From JAIFWV01 sp964580495 (GTDB lineage Bacteria > Patescibacteriota > Doudnabacteria > UBA920 > O2-02-FULL-48-8), in NCBI GenBank assembly GCA_964580495.1, contig CAZOKE010000003.1:1-49973 (forward strand): a stretch of DNA of 49,973 nt, written 5' to 3'. The position numbers and the translations under genes are program-made. This document shows positions 1 to 7,397 of the stretch, piece by piece. The first letter of the stretch is position 1, and the number at the start of each line of letters is the position of its first letter. Under the pieces are notes generated by a model. That model was given only the letters and a program-made list of their open reading frames with translations. It had not been told where the DNA came from and ran no database searches.

Positions 1-142
1 CCAAAACAACCTTGCCTTTTATAGATCCGGATAAATTTTCCACAGCCGACCAAACCAATTTAGTATATGGCAGCCGATTAGGCAGAACTTTATCCGCCCA
101 AACATCCGCGTCTTCGTCCCAGCGTTTCAAATCATCATTCAT
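1..142 (-). CDS. N-terminus of a possible SAM-dependent methyltransferase (partial)
   Basis: An open frame starts at an ATG at 142 and runs off the left edge (47 codons visible, no stop). The visible residues include an acidic, Trp-rich stretch (KRWDEDADVWADKV), LPYTKLVWSAVENL, and a final GSIKGKVVL. A Trp/Asp-rich lead followed by a G-K-x-V-L strand is how many class I methyltransferases begin before the D-x-G-x-G SAM loop, which would lie outside the window. It starts 17 nt after the stop of the next gene on the same strand, so it is probably the last gene of the pheS unit. The family assignment is inference from a short N-terminus. Confidence 0.5.
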   Translation of the reverse strand, partial: MNDDLKRWDEDADVWADKVLPNRLPYTKLVWSAVENLSGSIKGKVVL

Positions 143-159
143 CCCGAGGAAATCTCTTT

Positions 160-1167
160 CTACTTAACAGTAATGGTGCCCTTGATAATTGGGCTTAGGG
201 TATCTGTGTAGCTAAAAATTCCAATTTTGCTGAAAGTGAATGTATAGGTATCTCCTTGTTTGAGATCAGTGGAGCCGAAGCCCGAAATGTCGGACCCCGT
301 GGAAGTGTCAATTGCCAAATGATGAGTGGTTGAATCTTTGTTCGTCCAAACCACAGTGTCACCTTTATTGATTGTGACATTAGGCAAAACATTGCCCAAA
401 ATATTCACCTTCAGAGTTTTGGCATTGGGATTGATCTGATTGGCCTGAGTGGCGTTCGCAGGTTTGAGCGTGGTTAAGGTCGGTTCATGCAAACCATAAG
501 CCTGGATATTCGTTTGGATTTGTTGCAGCCTAGTGTCGGTGAATTTCAACCCCGGCGTGAGCGGATCATAGCCATTTCTAATTTCAATGCCGTCGTTGTA
601 GTCGTTCTGTTTGGCTATATCCCTAGTGTCTGTGTATTTTTGCAGAGGCAAAGTGTTGTAGATATGGACTTCATCGCCATCCGCTATGCCGTCGCTGTCA
701 GTATCGGAAACCACTGGACTGGTCCCGGCTACGAACTCTTCATAATTTGTGAGGCCGTCTTTATCCGGATCAGCAGCTTCTCCACAAATATTATCGTTGC
801 TGCAAACCCCGTCTGCATCCAAATTTTGAGAAAAATATTGCTGGAGCCAGGTTTTCGGGAGCCTAGACGCGTTCTGATTTTGCCCAGCAGGGGCTTTCTT
901 AAACGGCCCGAGAAAATAATATCCTAATCCTCCCAAAATCAGCAGGACAATTAAAGCAATGATAATATAGGGCAAAACAGATTTGCGAGCAGAGGATTCG
1001 GATTTAGCTGGGATGCTTGGAGCAGATGATACAACGTGAGTCGGGGTTTCTGGCGGCGGCGGCGGAATGTTTACCGGAGTTTGGTCAACTATCTTTCCGC
1101 CGGATTTAGGCATGACCACAAAGCTGACTTCTTGTTTCTCCGGCGTATTTGGTTTTGTTTCAGACAT
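160..1167 (-). CDS. TM-anchored protein with EF-hand-like repeats and a cupredoxin-like C-terminal domain
   Basis: 335 aa. Residues 1-60 are a Pro-rich cytoplasmic tail (PPPPPETP). A single membrane segment follows near residues 65-88 (YIIIALIVLLILGGLGYYFL). The extracytoplasmic part first carries Asp-rich calcium-binding type repeats (DADGVC, DPDKDGLTNYEE, DTDSDGIADGDE), like thrombospondin type-3 or dockerin loops. The last ~85 residues resemble a plastocyanin/cupredoxin beta-sandwich (VTINKGDTVVWTNKDSTTHHLAID, then GDTYTFTF, IGIFSYTD). A THH is present where the first copper His would be, but the C-terminal Cys-x-x-His-x-Met ligand loop is absent (YTDTLSP), so copper binding is doubtful. 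Likely an envelope protein. It lies 16 nt downstream of pheS. Confidence 0.7.
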   Translation of the reverse strand: MSETKPNTPEKQEVSFVVMPKSGGKIVDQTPVNIPPPPPETPTHVVSSAPSIPAKSESSARKSVLPYIIIALIVLLILGGLGYYFLGPFKKAPAGQNQNASRLPKTWLQQYFSQNLDADGVCSNDNICGEAADPDKDGLTNYEEFVAGTSPVVSDTDSDGIADGDEVHIYNTLPLQKYTDTRDIAKQNDYNDGIEIRNGYDPLTPGLKFTDTRLQQIQTNIQAYGLHEPTLTTLKPANATQANQINPNAKTLKVNILGNVLPNVTINKGDTVVWTNKDSTTHHLAIDTSTGSDISGFGSTDLKQGDTYTFTFSKIGIFSYTDTLSPIIKGTITVK

Positions 1168-1183
1168 AGAGGTTTGTTAATTT

Positions 1184-2206
1184 TTAAAATTGGCTTAAAA
1201 GGCGCTGGTCGTTTTGATAAAGCATCCTTATATCCGGGATGTTGTATTTCAGCATAGCGACTCTGGAAATGCCTAGTCCAAAAGCAAATCCGGTGTATTT
1301 ATCTTTCGGGTATCCGGCAGCCTCGAATACTTTCGGGTGAATCATGCCAGCCCCGCCCATTTCCAGCCAGCCGGTGTGGCAGACCGAACAGCCTTTTTTA
1401 TTGCAAAATATGCAGCTCATTATAATTTCCAGGCTTGGTTCGGTAAACGGGAAATAAGACGACCGAAGCTTAATCTCTACATTTTTGCCGAACAGGCTTT
1501 GGAATGTCTGGATTAACACTGCTTTTAGGTTTGCCAGTGAAATATTTTCGCCGACCATAAATCCCTCGGCATAATCCCAAGTGTGCTCATGCCTAGCATC
1601 TGTTGCTTCGTGGCGAAACACGCGGCCGGACGAAATCACCGCAAAAGGCGGAGTAAACTCCTCCATAACCCGCACTTGCATTGGGCTTATGTGAGTGCGC
1701 AAAACTTTTTTGTATTTTGACTTGGCTTCCGTATTTTTTACGTAAAAAGTATCCCACATATCGCGAGCCGGGTGTTCAGCCGGGATGTTTAGCGCTTCAA
1801 AGTTGTAATAATCCGATTCGATCTCCGGGCCAAGCATCGCGGCAAACCCCATTTGCCTGAAAATTTTCTCAATTTCGTTGCGTATCTGTGTTATAGGATG
1901 AATGTGCCCGAGGAGAGTTTGGCCGTCGACAGTCAAATCCAAAAAATCCAATTTGCCTTGGTTTAAAAGCTTGTTGCGGGTTTCGTCAATCTGTTTCCAG
2001 ATTTCGATTTTCACTTCGTTGGCTTCCCTGCCCAAGCTCCGCCGCTCGCCCTCGGATAGATTTTTAATGTTGCGCAAAACATTATTCAAAAGGCCCGAAG
2101 ACCGCCCAAAATATTTCACTACCAAAGCGTCCAGTTCCTCCACACTGGAAACTTTGGCCAAATCTTCGAGCGCGTCTTGTTTCAGATTTTTCAAACTCTC
2201 TGTCAT
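1184..2206 (-). CDS. pheS: Phenylalanyl-tRNA synthetase alpha subunit
   Basis: 340 aa, normal length for bacterial PheS, which with PheT forms the (alpha-beta)2 enzyme that charges tRNA-Phe. The N-terminal coiled-coil part (1-90) precedes the class II catalytic core: AEHPARDMWDTFY (143-155), RTHISPMQVR (170-179, motif 2 entry), GRVFRHEATDARHEHTW (194-210), FTEPSLEI (254-261), GGAGMIHPKV (284-293) and motif 3 GFAFGLGISRVAM (306-318). An insert with C265-x-x-C268 and C273-x-x-C276 before GWLEMGGAG looks like a zinc knuckle. The ATG overlaps the TGA of the upstream membrane-protein gene (ATGA), so translation is probably coupled. pheT, which often follows pheS, is not in this window. Confidence 0.97.
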   Translation of the reverse strand: MTESLKNLKQDALEDLAKVSSVEELDALVVKYFGRSSGLLNNVLRNIKNLSEGERRSLGREANEVKIEIWKQIDETRNKLLNQGKLDFLDLTVDGQTLLGHIHPITQIRNEIEKIFRQMGFAAMLGPEIESDYYNFEALNIPAEHPARDMWDTFYVKNTEAKSKYKKVLRTHISPMQVRVMEEFTPPFAVISSGRVFRHEATDARHEHTWDYAEGFMVGENISLANLKAVLIQTFQSLFGKNVEIKLRSSYFPFTEPSLEIIMSCIFCNKKGCSVCHTGWLEMGGAGMIHPKVFEAAGYPKDKYTGFAFGLGISRVAMLKYNIPDIRMLYQNDQRLLSQF

Positions 2207-2574
2207 TTATATAGAAAATAAGCTTCCAAAAAAACCAAGCACAACACCACCAGCGTCCCGTTCAGCCAATTAAACAAGTTAACGGAAAGCAGGACCAAAC
2301 TTACGACTACCAGTAGCATCAGCCAAAGCGACTGCCTGGCAGAGACTTGCAGGTGTTGGACTGCAAATTCTCTAACCCCAAACTTATGGCGTATGGCCAG
2401 GCTTATGGCAAAAGTAAGAGAAAACACCAGCGCAGAAACATCGAGATAAAATAAGACCGGATTTAAAACCCTGGTTTGAGGATCGAGTTTTGTGAGGATA
2501 AGCCAAAATCCCAGTGCCGAAGCAATTAAAACAAATAAACTTAAACTGATGGAAAATGTAATTAGTTTCGGCAA
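2203..2574 (-). CDS. Small multi-pass membrane protein upstream of pheS
   Basis: 123 aa with about four hydrophobic segments (residues 5-28, 42-62, 82-100, 102-121) joined by short loops, one of them basic (AIRHKFGVREFAVQHLQ). I recognise no family. The start is a TTG at 2574 about 17 nt below the predicted transcription start of the promoter at 2598-2626; no ATG fits better. Its stop codon overlaps the pheS ATG, making it the first gene of the pheS transcription unit. Unknown function. Confidence 0.7.
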   Translation of the reverse strand: MPKLITFSISLSLFVLIASALGFWLILTKLDPQTRVLNPVLFYLDVSALVFSLTFAISLAIRHKFGVREFAVQHLQVSARQSLWLMLLVVVSLVLLSVNLFNWLNGTLVVLCLVFLEAYFLYK

Positions 2575-2597
2575 TTTAGGATTTGGAAGTAGCCTAA

Positions 2598-2626
2598 ATT
2601 ATACCAGAAAATGGAGGAATTTCCAA
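2598..2626 (-). promoter_or_regulatory. Promoter of the pheS unit
   Basis: On the minus strand TTGGAA (2621-2626) and TATAAT (2598-2603) are separated by exactly 17 nt. Transcription would start near 2591 and read the membrane protein, pheS and the two genes beyond. Confidence 0.7.
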
Positions 2627-2627
2627 A

Positions 2628-5627
2628 TTATCGCTCCAAATGCCGGAATTTACAATCATGAGAGTGCCGCAAGTCGGCTTCATAAAAGCTGTTTGTCTCA
2701 ATTGTTCGGACAATCTCCTCTATAGTCTCCAGGAGTTTGCTTTTTAGTTTTTCGATATCCTCAGTACTGCCCTTGAAAGGCAAAGTATTTTGTAGGTCAG
2801 CCAAATACCAATAAGTCAGATTCGAAACTTTTTCCCCGAATCCCTGCTGGGCCGCCCACTGGTAAATTAAAAGCTGGTCGCGGTCAACTTGCTCAAGCTT
2901 GGTCCGCGGCTGCCCGGTTTTATAATCAATTATGTCCAATGACCCGTCAGGGTTTAAATCGGCGCGGTCAATTCGCCCCTTAAACTTATACTTGCCCAAA
3001 ACCAGCCTGAACGGCTGCTCCAAATATTTCGGGAGTTTGGGATCTTCGGAAATTTTTTGGTAAAAGTTTTCCAAATACCGGTAGCCTGACTTGCGATATT
3101 CTTCTTTGTTGGCTTTGCTGTCATACCAGTCATCAATCCACGAATCTTCATAAAATTTATCCAACTGCTCTTTTTTTGGAATTTGGATTTTATCAAGCTT
3201 GGTTCCGAATAAATCCGCTTGCTGCACCGAATTGATCTGGATCATGTTTTGCAGGAATTTCTTGAGCGCATTGTGCACGGTGGACCCAAACGACAAAGCG
3301 GCAGCGCCAGGCAGCGGCAGCTTGTACATGTATTTATATTTATACTCCAGCGGGCATTTTTTGAAAGTTGAAATTTGCGAGAAATCAAAAGCTTCCGGCA
3401 ATAAAAACCGGTGTTCGTTCAGCTTTAAGTTTAATGCGGGCTGCTGCGCGAAGAAAACCTCGCCTGCCGGTTTGATCCGTTCCCGTGCTGTTTCCAAACC
3501 GGCTTCGATCAGGAATTGCGAAGGTTTCTTGAGACTAGCGCCGCCGTATTCGTCAGCCCAAGTAAAGAACAAAAATTGTTTGGCTCTTGTAGCCGCGACA
3601 TAAAACAATCTTCGTTCTTCCATAAGATGCGCGTCCCCTTCCGGCAGAATTTCTTTCACTAATTTTTCGGGAAGTTCGATCTGCTCTCGCCGGTCCCTGG
3701 ATGGGAACCTTTGCTCCACCATGTTTATCACAAACACACAAGAGAATTCCAATCCCTTCGCCGAGTGGATGGTCATTACTTTAATAGCTTCGGGCCCGGA
3801 ATCGGGGCTTGCGACGAGTGTGCCGCTATCTCCCGCCTCTTGTTCGAGTGAAATCTCCTCCAGAAAAGATTTAAGGGACTTATCGCCCTGATCCTGCGAA
3901 AAATCCTGCACCTTGCGGTAAAACTGTTCCAGCAAATTCCTGTTTTCCACGTTTTCCAAACTATCTTCCGCCAGCTGGTCGGCAACACCAAGATCGCGCA
4001 CGATCCGAACGAACAATTCCGAGATGTTTAGCTCGTTTGCCAACTTGCAATGCCGTTCCAAAAGCGACAAAAACTCAGCGACTTTGGCATGCGTTTCCTC
4101 CGCGACATGCGTAAGCGTTGGTAATTGTTTGAGCACTTCATACAGTGACAACGAACGGCGTGAAGCGGTATGCGTTATACCTACTAAATCTTCATGGTTG
4201 AACCGGAATTTCTTCATACCTAAAACGCGAAACAGATAGTCGTTTTGGTGAAAATTGTCCAGAAGTTTAAGGTAAGACAGCAGATCGATGATCAGGGGTT
4301 TGCGGTACAAGCCGCGGCTTGCCACGTAAATGTAAGGCAAATTCCGGCGCGATAATTCGGACAAGAAAGCTTCCGCATGGTCATTGGCTCGCGCGAGGAC
4401 AGCAAAATCATTAAATGAAAGGTTTTCATTCTCCTGCAGTTCCAGAATTTTGTCCGCCACGGCTTTTGCTTCTTCGTAAACATTTTTCGTATGCAGGACC
4501 GCTATTTCGCCCTTTTGGTTATTGTGGCTTTTTAATTTTTTGGAAATTTTCAGCCGAGCTTCCAGGCGGTAGGGATTGTTGCGCTGAATAAAACCGTACG
4601 ACAAGTCCAAAATATTCTGGACTGACCGGTAGTTGTCCACCAAAGTAATTTCAGAGGCTTTTGGATAATCTTCTTTGAATTTGAGGATATTGGAAATCGA
4701 AGCGCCGCGAAATTTGTATATTGATTGGTCATCGTCCCCGACCACGGTTATGTTGTTCTGCGGATGCGACAATAATCTCACCAACTCGTATTGGGCCAAA
4801 TCAGTATCTTGGAATTCGTCAACCAAAATATACTTAAATTTCTCCTGGTAAAACTTCAGGATCTTGGGCCTGGTTTCGAAAAGCTTCAATGTGTAATTGA
4901 TAAGATCGCGAAAATCCAAATATGAATTATCCAATAACAATTTTTGGTACGTATAGAAAGCATTAACCAATTCCATCACTCTCGATGCTTCGGCCGGATC
5001 GACCTCGGTCTCTGATTTAAGCCTGAGTTTGGGTTTTCGTGCTTTGTTTTTGATTTCCGCAGAATCAAAGCTCAGCTGCAGCGACTGGGCATATTCCAAA
5101 TATTGTTCCGGAGTGACTCCTTCCCGCTTGGCGGCTTCAAAGTGCCGGAGCAGGCCGTGTATAAATTTGCCCGGATTGCCTTTAGGTTTGTAATAATCCA
5201 AATTGAAATCATAAATATGCTGGCGCATCATAATCCACGCTTTGGTATCGTCCAAAATCTTGAAATCCCCAGGGATGCCAATGTCGATTGCATGCTGTTT
5301 GAGCAGTTTTTCGGCGAATGCGTCAAATGTCGAAATTGTAATTTCCGAATATCCCAAAGGCATCAGCTGGTCCACGCGCTCCTCCATTTCGCCTGTGGCT
5401 TTCACGGTGAAAGTCAAAGCCAAAATTTCTTCAGGCTTTGCTAAACCCTGATCCAAAAGATAAGCTATGCGCCGGGTTAAAACTGTGGTTTTTCCCGTAC
5501 CGGCGCCGGCAATTATCAAAAGCGGCCCTCCGCCAGCTGGCGGACCAAAAGTCACTGCCTTTTCTTGATTGGAATTTAAGCCATCCAATATTTTAGATTT
5601 CTCATTAATTTTCGCGATTTTTTTCAT
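2628..5627 (-). CDS. UvrD/Rep-family DNA helicase fused to a PD-(D/E)XK nuclease
   Basis: 999 aa. The superfamily 1A helicase core has Walker A GAGTGKTT (41-48), DEFQDTD (motif II), GDDDQSIYKFRG (motif III), DNYRS (IV), TIHSAKGLEF (V) and RRLFYVAATRA (VI). The C-terminal ~230 residues are a RecB/AddB-type nuclease: FDFSQISTFKKCPLEYKY, then GRIDRADLNPDGSLDIIDYKTG, with the D...D-x-K catalytic pattern. This helicase-plus-nuclease layout is that of AddA-like or PcrA-like repair enzymes that process double-strand ends. No separate AddB/RecC partner is visible. The cysteines that would hold a 4Fe-4S cluster in AddB are missing (a single Cys near the C-terminus). It appears to be a monocistronic unit with its -10 box 6 nt before the ATG. 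Confidence 0.93.
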   Translation of the reverse strand: MKKIAKINEKSKILDGLNSNQEKAVTFGPPAGGGPLLIIAGAGTGKTTVLTRRIAYLLDQGLAKPEEILALTFTVKATGEMEERVDQLMPLGYSEITISTFDAFAEKLLKQHAIDIGIPGDFKILDDTKAWIMMRQHIYDFNLDYYKPKGNPGKFIHGLLRHFEAAKREGVTPEQYLEYAQSLQLSFDSAEIKNKARKPKLRLKSETEVDPAEASRVMELVNAFYTYQKLLLDNSYLDFRDLINYTLKLFETRPKILKFYQEKFKYILVDEFQDTDLAQYELVRLLSHPQNNITVVGDDDQSIYKFRGASISNILKFKEDYPKASEITLVDNYRSVQNILDLSYGFIQRNNPYRLEARLKISKKLKSHNNQKGEIAVLHTKNVYEEAKAVADKILELQENENLSFNDFAVLARANDHAEAFLSELSRRNLPYIYVASRGLYRKPLIIDLLSYLKLLDNFHQNDYLFRVLGMKKFRFNHEDLVGITHTASRRSLSLYEVLKQLPTLTHVAEETHAKVAEFLSLLERHCKLANELNISELFVRIVRDLGVADQLAEDSLENVENRNLLEQFYRKVQDFSQDQGDKSLKSFLEEISLEQEAGDSGTLVASPDSGPEAIKVMTIHSAKGLEFSCVFVINMVEQRFPSRDRREQIELPEKLVKEILPEGDAHLMEERRLFYVAATRAKQFLFFTWADEYGGASLKKPSQFLIEAGLETARERIKPAGEVFFAQQPALNLKLNEHRFLLPEAFDFSQISTFKKCPLEYKYKYMYKLPLPGAAALSFGSTVHNALKKFLQNMIQINSVQQADLFGTKLDKIQIPKKEQLDKFYEDSWIDDWYDSKANKEEYRKSGYRYLENFYQKISEDPKLPKYLEQPFRLVLGKYKFKGRIDRADLNPDGSLDIIDYKTGQPRTKLEQVDRDQLLIYQWAAQQGFGEKVSNLTYWYLADLQNTLPFKGSTEDIEKLKSKLLETIEEIVRTIETNSFYEADLRHSHDCKFRHLER

Positions 5628-5633
5628 ATTTGG

Positions 5634-5639
5634 ATTATA
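5634..5639 (-). promoter_or_regulatory. -10 box of the helicase-nuclease gene, probably leaderless
   Basis: A perfect TATAAT on the minus strand ends 6 nt before the ATG at 5627. Transcription would begin at or next to the start codon, leaving no room for a ribosome binding site. No clear -35 box is seen 16-18 nt upstream. Confidence 0.55.
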
Positions 5640-5673
5640 TCAAAATTTTCGTATTTTCGTACTTTCGTAGGCA

Positions 5674-5705
5674 AAGAAAAAGGCCCCAGAATAGATCTGT
5701 AGGCC
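5674..5705 (-). terminator. Terminator of the large structured RNA
   Basis: On the minus strand a GGCC...GGCC hairpin with an inner CAGA/TCTG helix (5682-5705) is followed by TTTTTCTTT (5674-5681). It closes the non-coding unit before the helicase gene. Confidence 0.6.
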
Positions 5706-6631
5706 GCGGGAAATCGCTGAAGCGGACGGAACAGGAATGAATTTATGAGACAGGGTGCGATTGGTTCTTTGATTGAGCGCTCAAAGATAAGCGATCCTCC
5801 TTGCAACAGGTGGAAAAGGTTTGTGGATCATCTCTAAGCTGAGATGACGTGTGGCGTGAGTTTAGGAAACCCGTAGCCACGAACCATAAACCGCCTGATT
5901 TGGGCAGTGGAGAACGCCGGGGCCCCGGCAATATCTCCATCACCAGCATAGCTCCACGCTCCCTGATTCGTCAAGCAAAAAGAAAAGACCAGTCCTGAGA
6001 GCTGACTGATCTTGGGTGAGTCGATTGACTCGTGCAGGATCCTCCTAGGATCCCGGCGTCTTCTGGTTACAGCCCAGAATTTAAGCTGATGGCTTCTGTA
6101 TCGCTGGTACAAAACGTTTCCTTGCGGAAGCCGTTCTAGACCAGTGGCATAATGCCGACTCAAACTCTGATGCTGTAGACCAGAAGAACAACCTTGATCG
6201 GCTGTCTCACATCCCTCGCGCCGAAGCGCGAAAGTCGTGTTACAATTCGACTTGCGCCGAACCTTGGAACCTTCTCCAAGTACCTTTCCTTCAGAAGACT
6301 TGCGTCCTCCAGCCTGATCCTTCAGGATCTGGCATTGGCCCACGGTTCTGGGTCCCGAATCACACATCGCTTTCGAGCTCCGGCTTGAAGCATTTCTGCC
6401 CCGCACCCCGGTGCTGCCTGGTTATCCGCAACCAGAAATTTGCGATTGCATAGACCTCTGATTTTGCTTTGTCCCGGGTATAACCCTGGGAGGCTTGGTT
6501 CGTCGGATCACGAACCGATCATTGGTCCATTTGTGATTGGAATATTCGACTGATTCGAACTGGTGTTGTACACCTGGCATTTGTTGGAACAAATACTAAG
6601 TCTTACACCGGGTCTACTTCAGATCGAGGTA
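5676..6631 (-). ncRNA. Large (~950 nt) highly structured non-coding RNA of unknown class
   Basis: The ~1.1 kb between the helicase gene and tRNA-Arg has no convincing gene but is packed with hairpins. On the minus strand these include: 6579-6594 (6 bp), 6562-6574 (5 bp), 6497-6516 (7 bp), 6473-6490, 6418-6435 (6 bp), 6403-6414, 6339-6352, 6312-6333 (GATCC-TGAA-GGATC inside GCC/GGC), 6294-6309 (GCAA tetraloop), 6263-6280, 6232-6253, 6217-6230 (CGCGC-UUCG-GCGCG), 6118-6129 (GCAA tetraloop), 6061-6079, 6037-6053, 6018-6031, 5908-5939 (GC-rich core) and 5828-5847. GNRA and UUCG loops appear in this orientation only, which fixes the strand. A promoter (6638-6666) and a terminator (5674-5705) bound it, so it looks like a complete transcription unit. 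I could not fit it to RNase P RNA, tmRNA, SRP RNA, 6S RNA or a group I/II intron. The ends are estimates. A 190-codon frame inside (5834-6406) is best explained as chance. Confidence 0.7.
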
Positions 6632-6637
6632 AGAACC

Positions 6638-6666
6638 ACTTTATACCTAACCTATTTTACCGTCAA
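6638..6666 (-). promoter_or_regulatory. Promoter of the large structured RNA
   Basis: TTGACG (6661-6666) and TAAAGT (6638-6643) on the minus strand have a 17-nt spacer; an alternative -10, TATAAA, sits 2 nt further upstream. A 9-bp inverted repeat (CCACTTTAT / ATAAAGTGG) spans the promoter, and a perfect DnaA-type box TGTGGATAA lies near 6690. Confidence 0.5.
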
Positions 6667-6744
6667 GGTGCATAAAGTGGATGAATTGTGGATAAGTATT
6701 TTCATACTTAAAATAAAAAATTACGTAATTAAATAAGTAATTCC

Positions 6745-6821
6745 TGGTGCGCTTGGCTGGACTCGAACCAGCGGCCTTCTCCTCCGGAGGGAGACGCTCT
6801 AATCCACTGAGCTACAAGCGC
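6745..6821 (-). tRNA. tRNA-Arg (CCG anticodon)
   Basis: 77 nt including an encoded CCA. The acceptor stem GCGCTTG/CAAGCGC, a D-arm, the anticodon stem TCTCC/GGAGA with loop CTCCGGA (anticodon CCG) and the T-arm GCTGG-TTCGAGT-CCAGC all pair. It reads codon CGG. Confidence 0.97.
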
Positions 6822-6865
6822 TCTCGTCGTAATTGGTCGACACTACGCGTCCGTTCGCAAACTCA

Positions 6866-7384
6866 TTATTTTCGCCGGTGGCCGTTTCGGATTGGCATCA
6901 AATATTTGCGGGGGTCACCATCCAAGTCTAAATAATAATCCACAAGCTCGCGCATCTTTGTGGAAGTGGACTTACCAAATGACACGAGCTCTACTTTGAC
7001 ACCCTGGATTTGAAGATATTCTAAAAGCGGAATATAGTCGCCGTCACCCGATGCCAGCACTACAACATCTAACTTAGGCAAAAGCTTTATGATATCCATA
7101 ACAATTCCCACATCCCAGTCGCCCTTCTTGGCCCCGCCGTAAAAACTTTGGAGTTCTTTGAGCTTGACCTCAAAGCCGGCTTTCTTCAAAGCATCAAAAA
7201 AAGTCTGCTCTTCCGGCATGTCAGCTTTGATGCCATAAGCAATGGCCCGAACCAGCGGCCGATCGCCTACCGCGTCTTTCAAAATATTGGAAAAGTTAAC
7301 CCTGGCATTATAAACGTTTCTTGCCGTGTAATAAAAATTTTGCACATCCACGAAAACCCCTACCCGTTGTTCTGCTCTTGGCAT
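6866..7384 (-). CDS. NYN-domain (LabA/DUF88, PIN-like) protein
   Basis: 172 aa from the ATG at 7384; a longer frame to 7510 would overlap rmuC. The NYN/LabA-type PIN fold is recognisable: GVFVDVQNFYY (9-19, first catalytic Asp D13 with N16), KKGDWDVGIVMDI (86-98) and VVLASGDGDYIPLLEYL (108-124, the SGDxD motif), then GVKVELVSFG. Family members are predicted metal-dependent ribonucleases. It lies 13 nt downstream of rmuC and 44 nt upstream of tRNA-Arg, so all three may share a transcript. Substrate unknown. Confidence 0.9.
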   Translation of the reverse strand: MPRAEQRVGVFVDVQNFYYTARNVYNARVNFSNILKDAVGDRPLVRAIAYGIKADMPEEQTFFDALKKAGFEVKLKELQSFYGGAKKGDWDVGIVMDIIKLLPKLDVVVLASGDGDYIPLLEYLQIQGVKVELVSFGKSTSTKMRELVDYYLDLDGDPRKYLMPIRNGHRRK

Positions 7385-7397
7385 ATTTAAAATTAAA

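Noticed and set aside
5834..6406. 190-codon open frame on the minus strand inside the structured RNA
   Set aside because: It is Arg/Ser/Gly-rich with no domain, no ribosome site, and its bases are committed to many hairpins; the open frame is explained by GC-rich stems.
5676..6631. RNase P RNA or tmRNA as identity of the structured RNA
   Set aside because: ACAGAA and GGAAAG strings occur, but the paired P4 sequences of RNase P are absent; there is no tRNA-like end with CCA and no convincing tag frame for tmRNA; the length is also more than twice normal.
6687..6696. Second perfect DnaA box (TGTGGATAA) upstream of the structured RNA
   Set aside because: Single box; it may be chance. Noted only because it lies near the RNA promoter.
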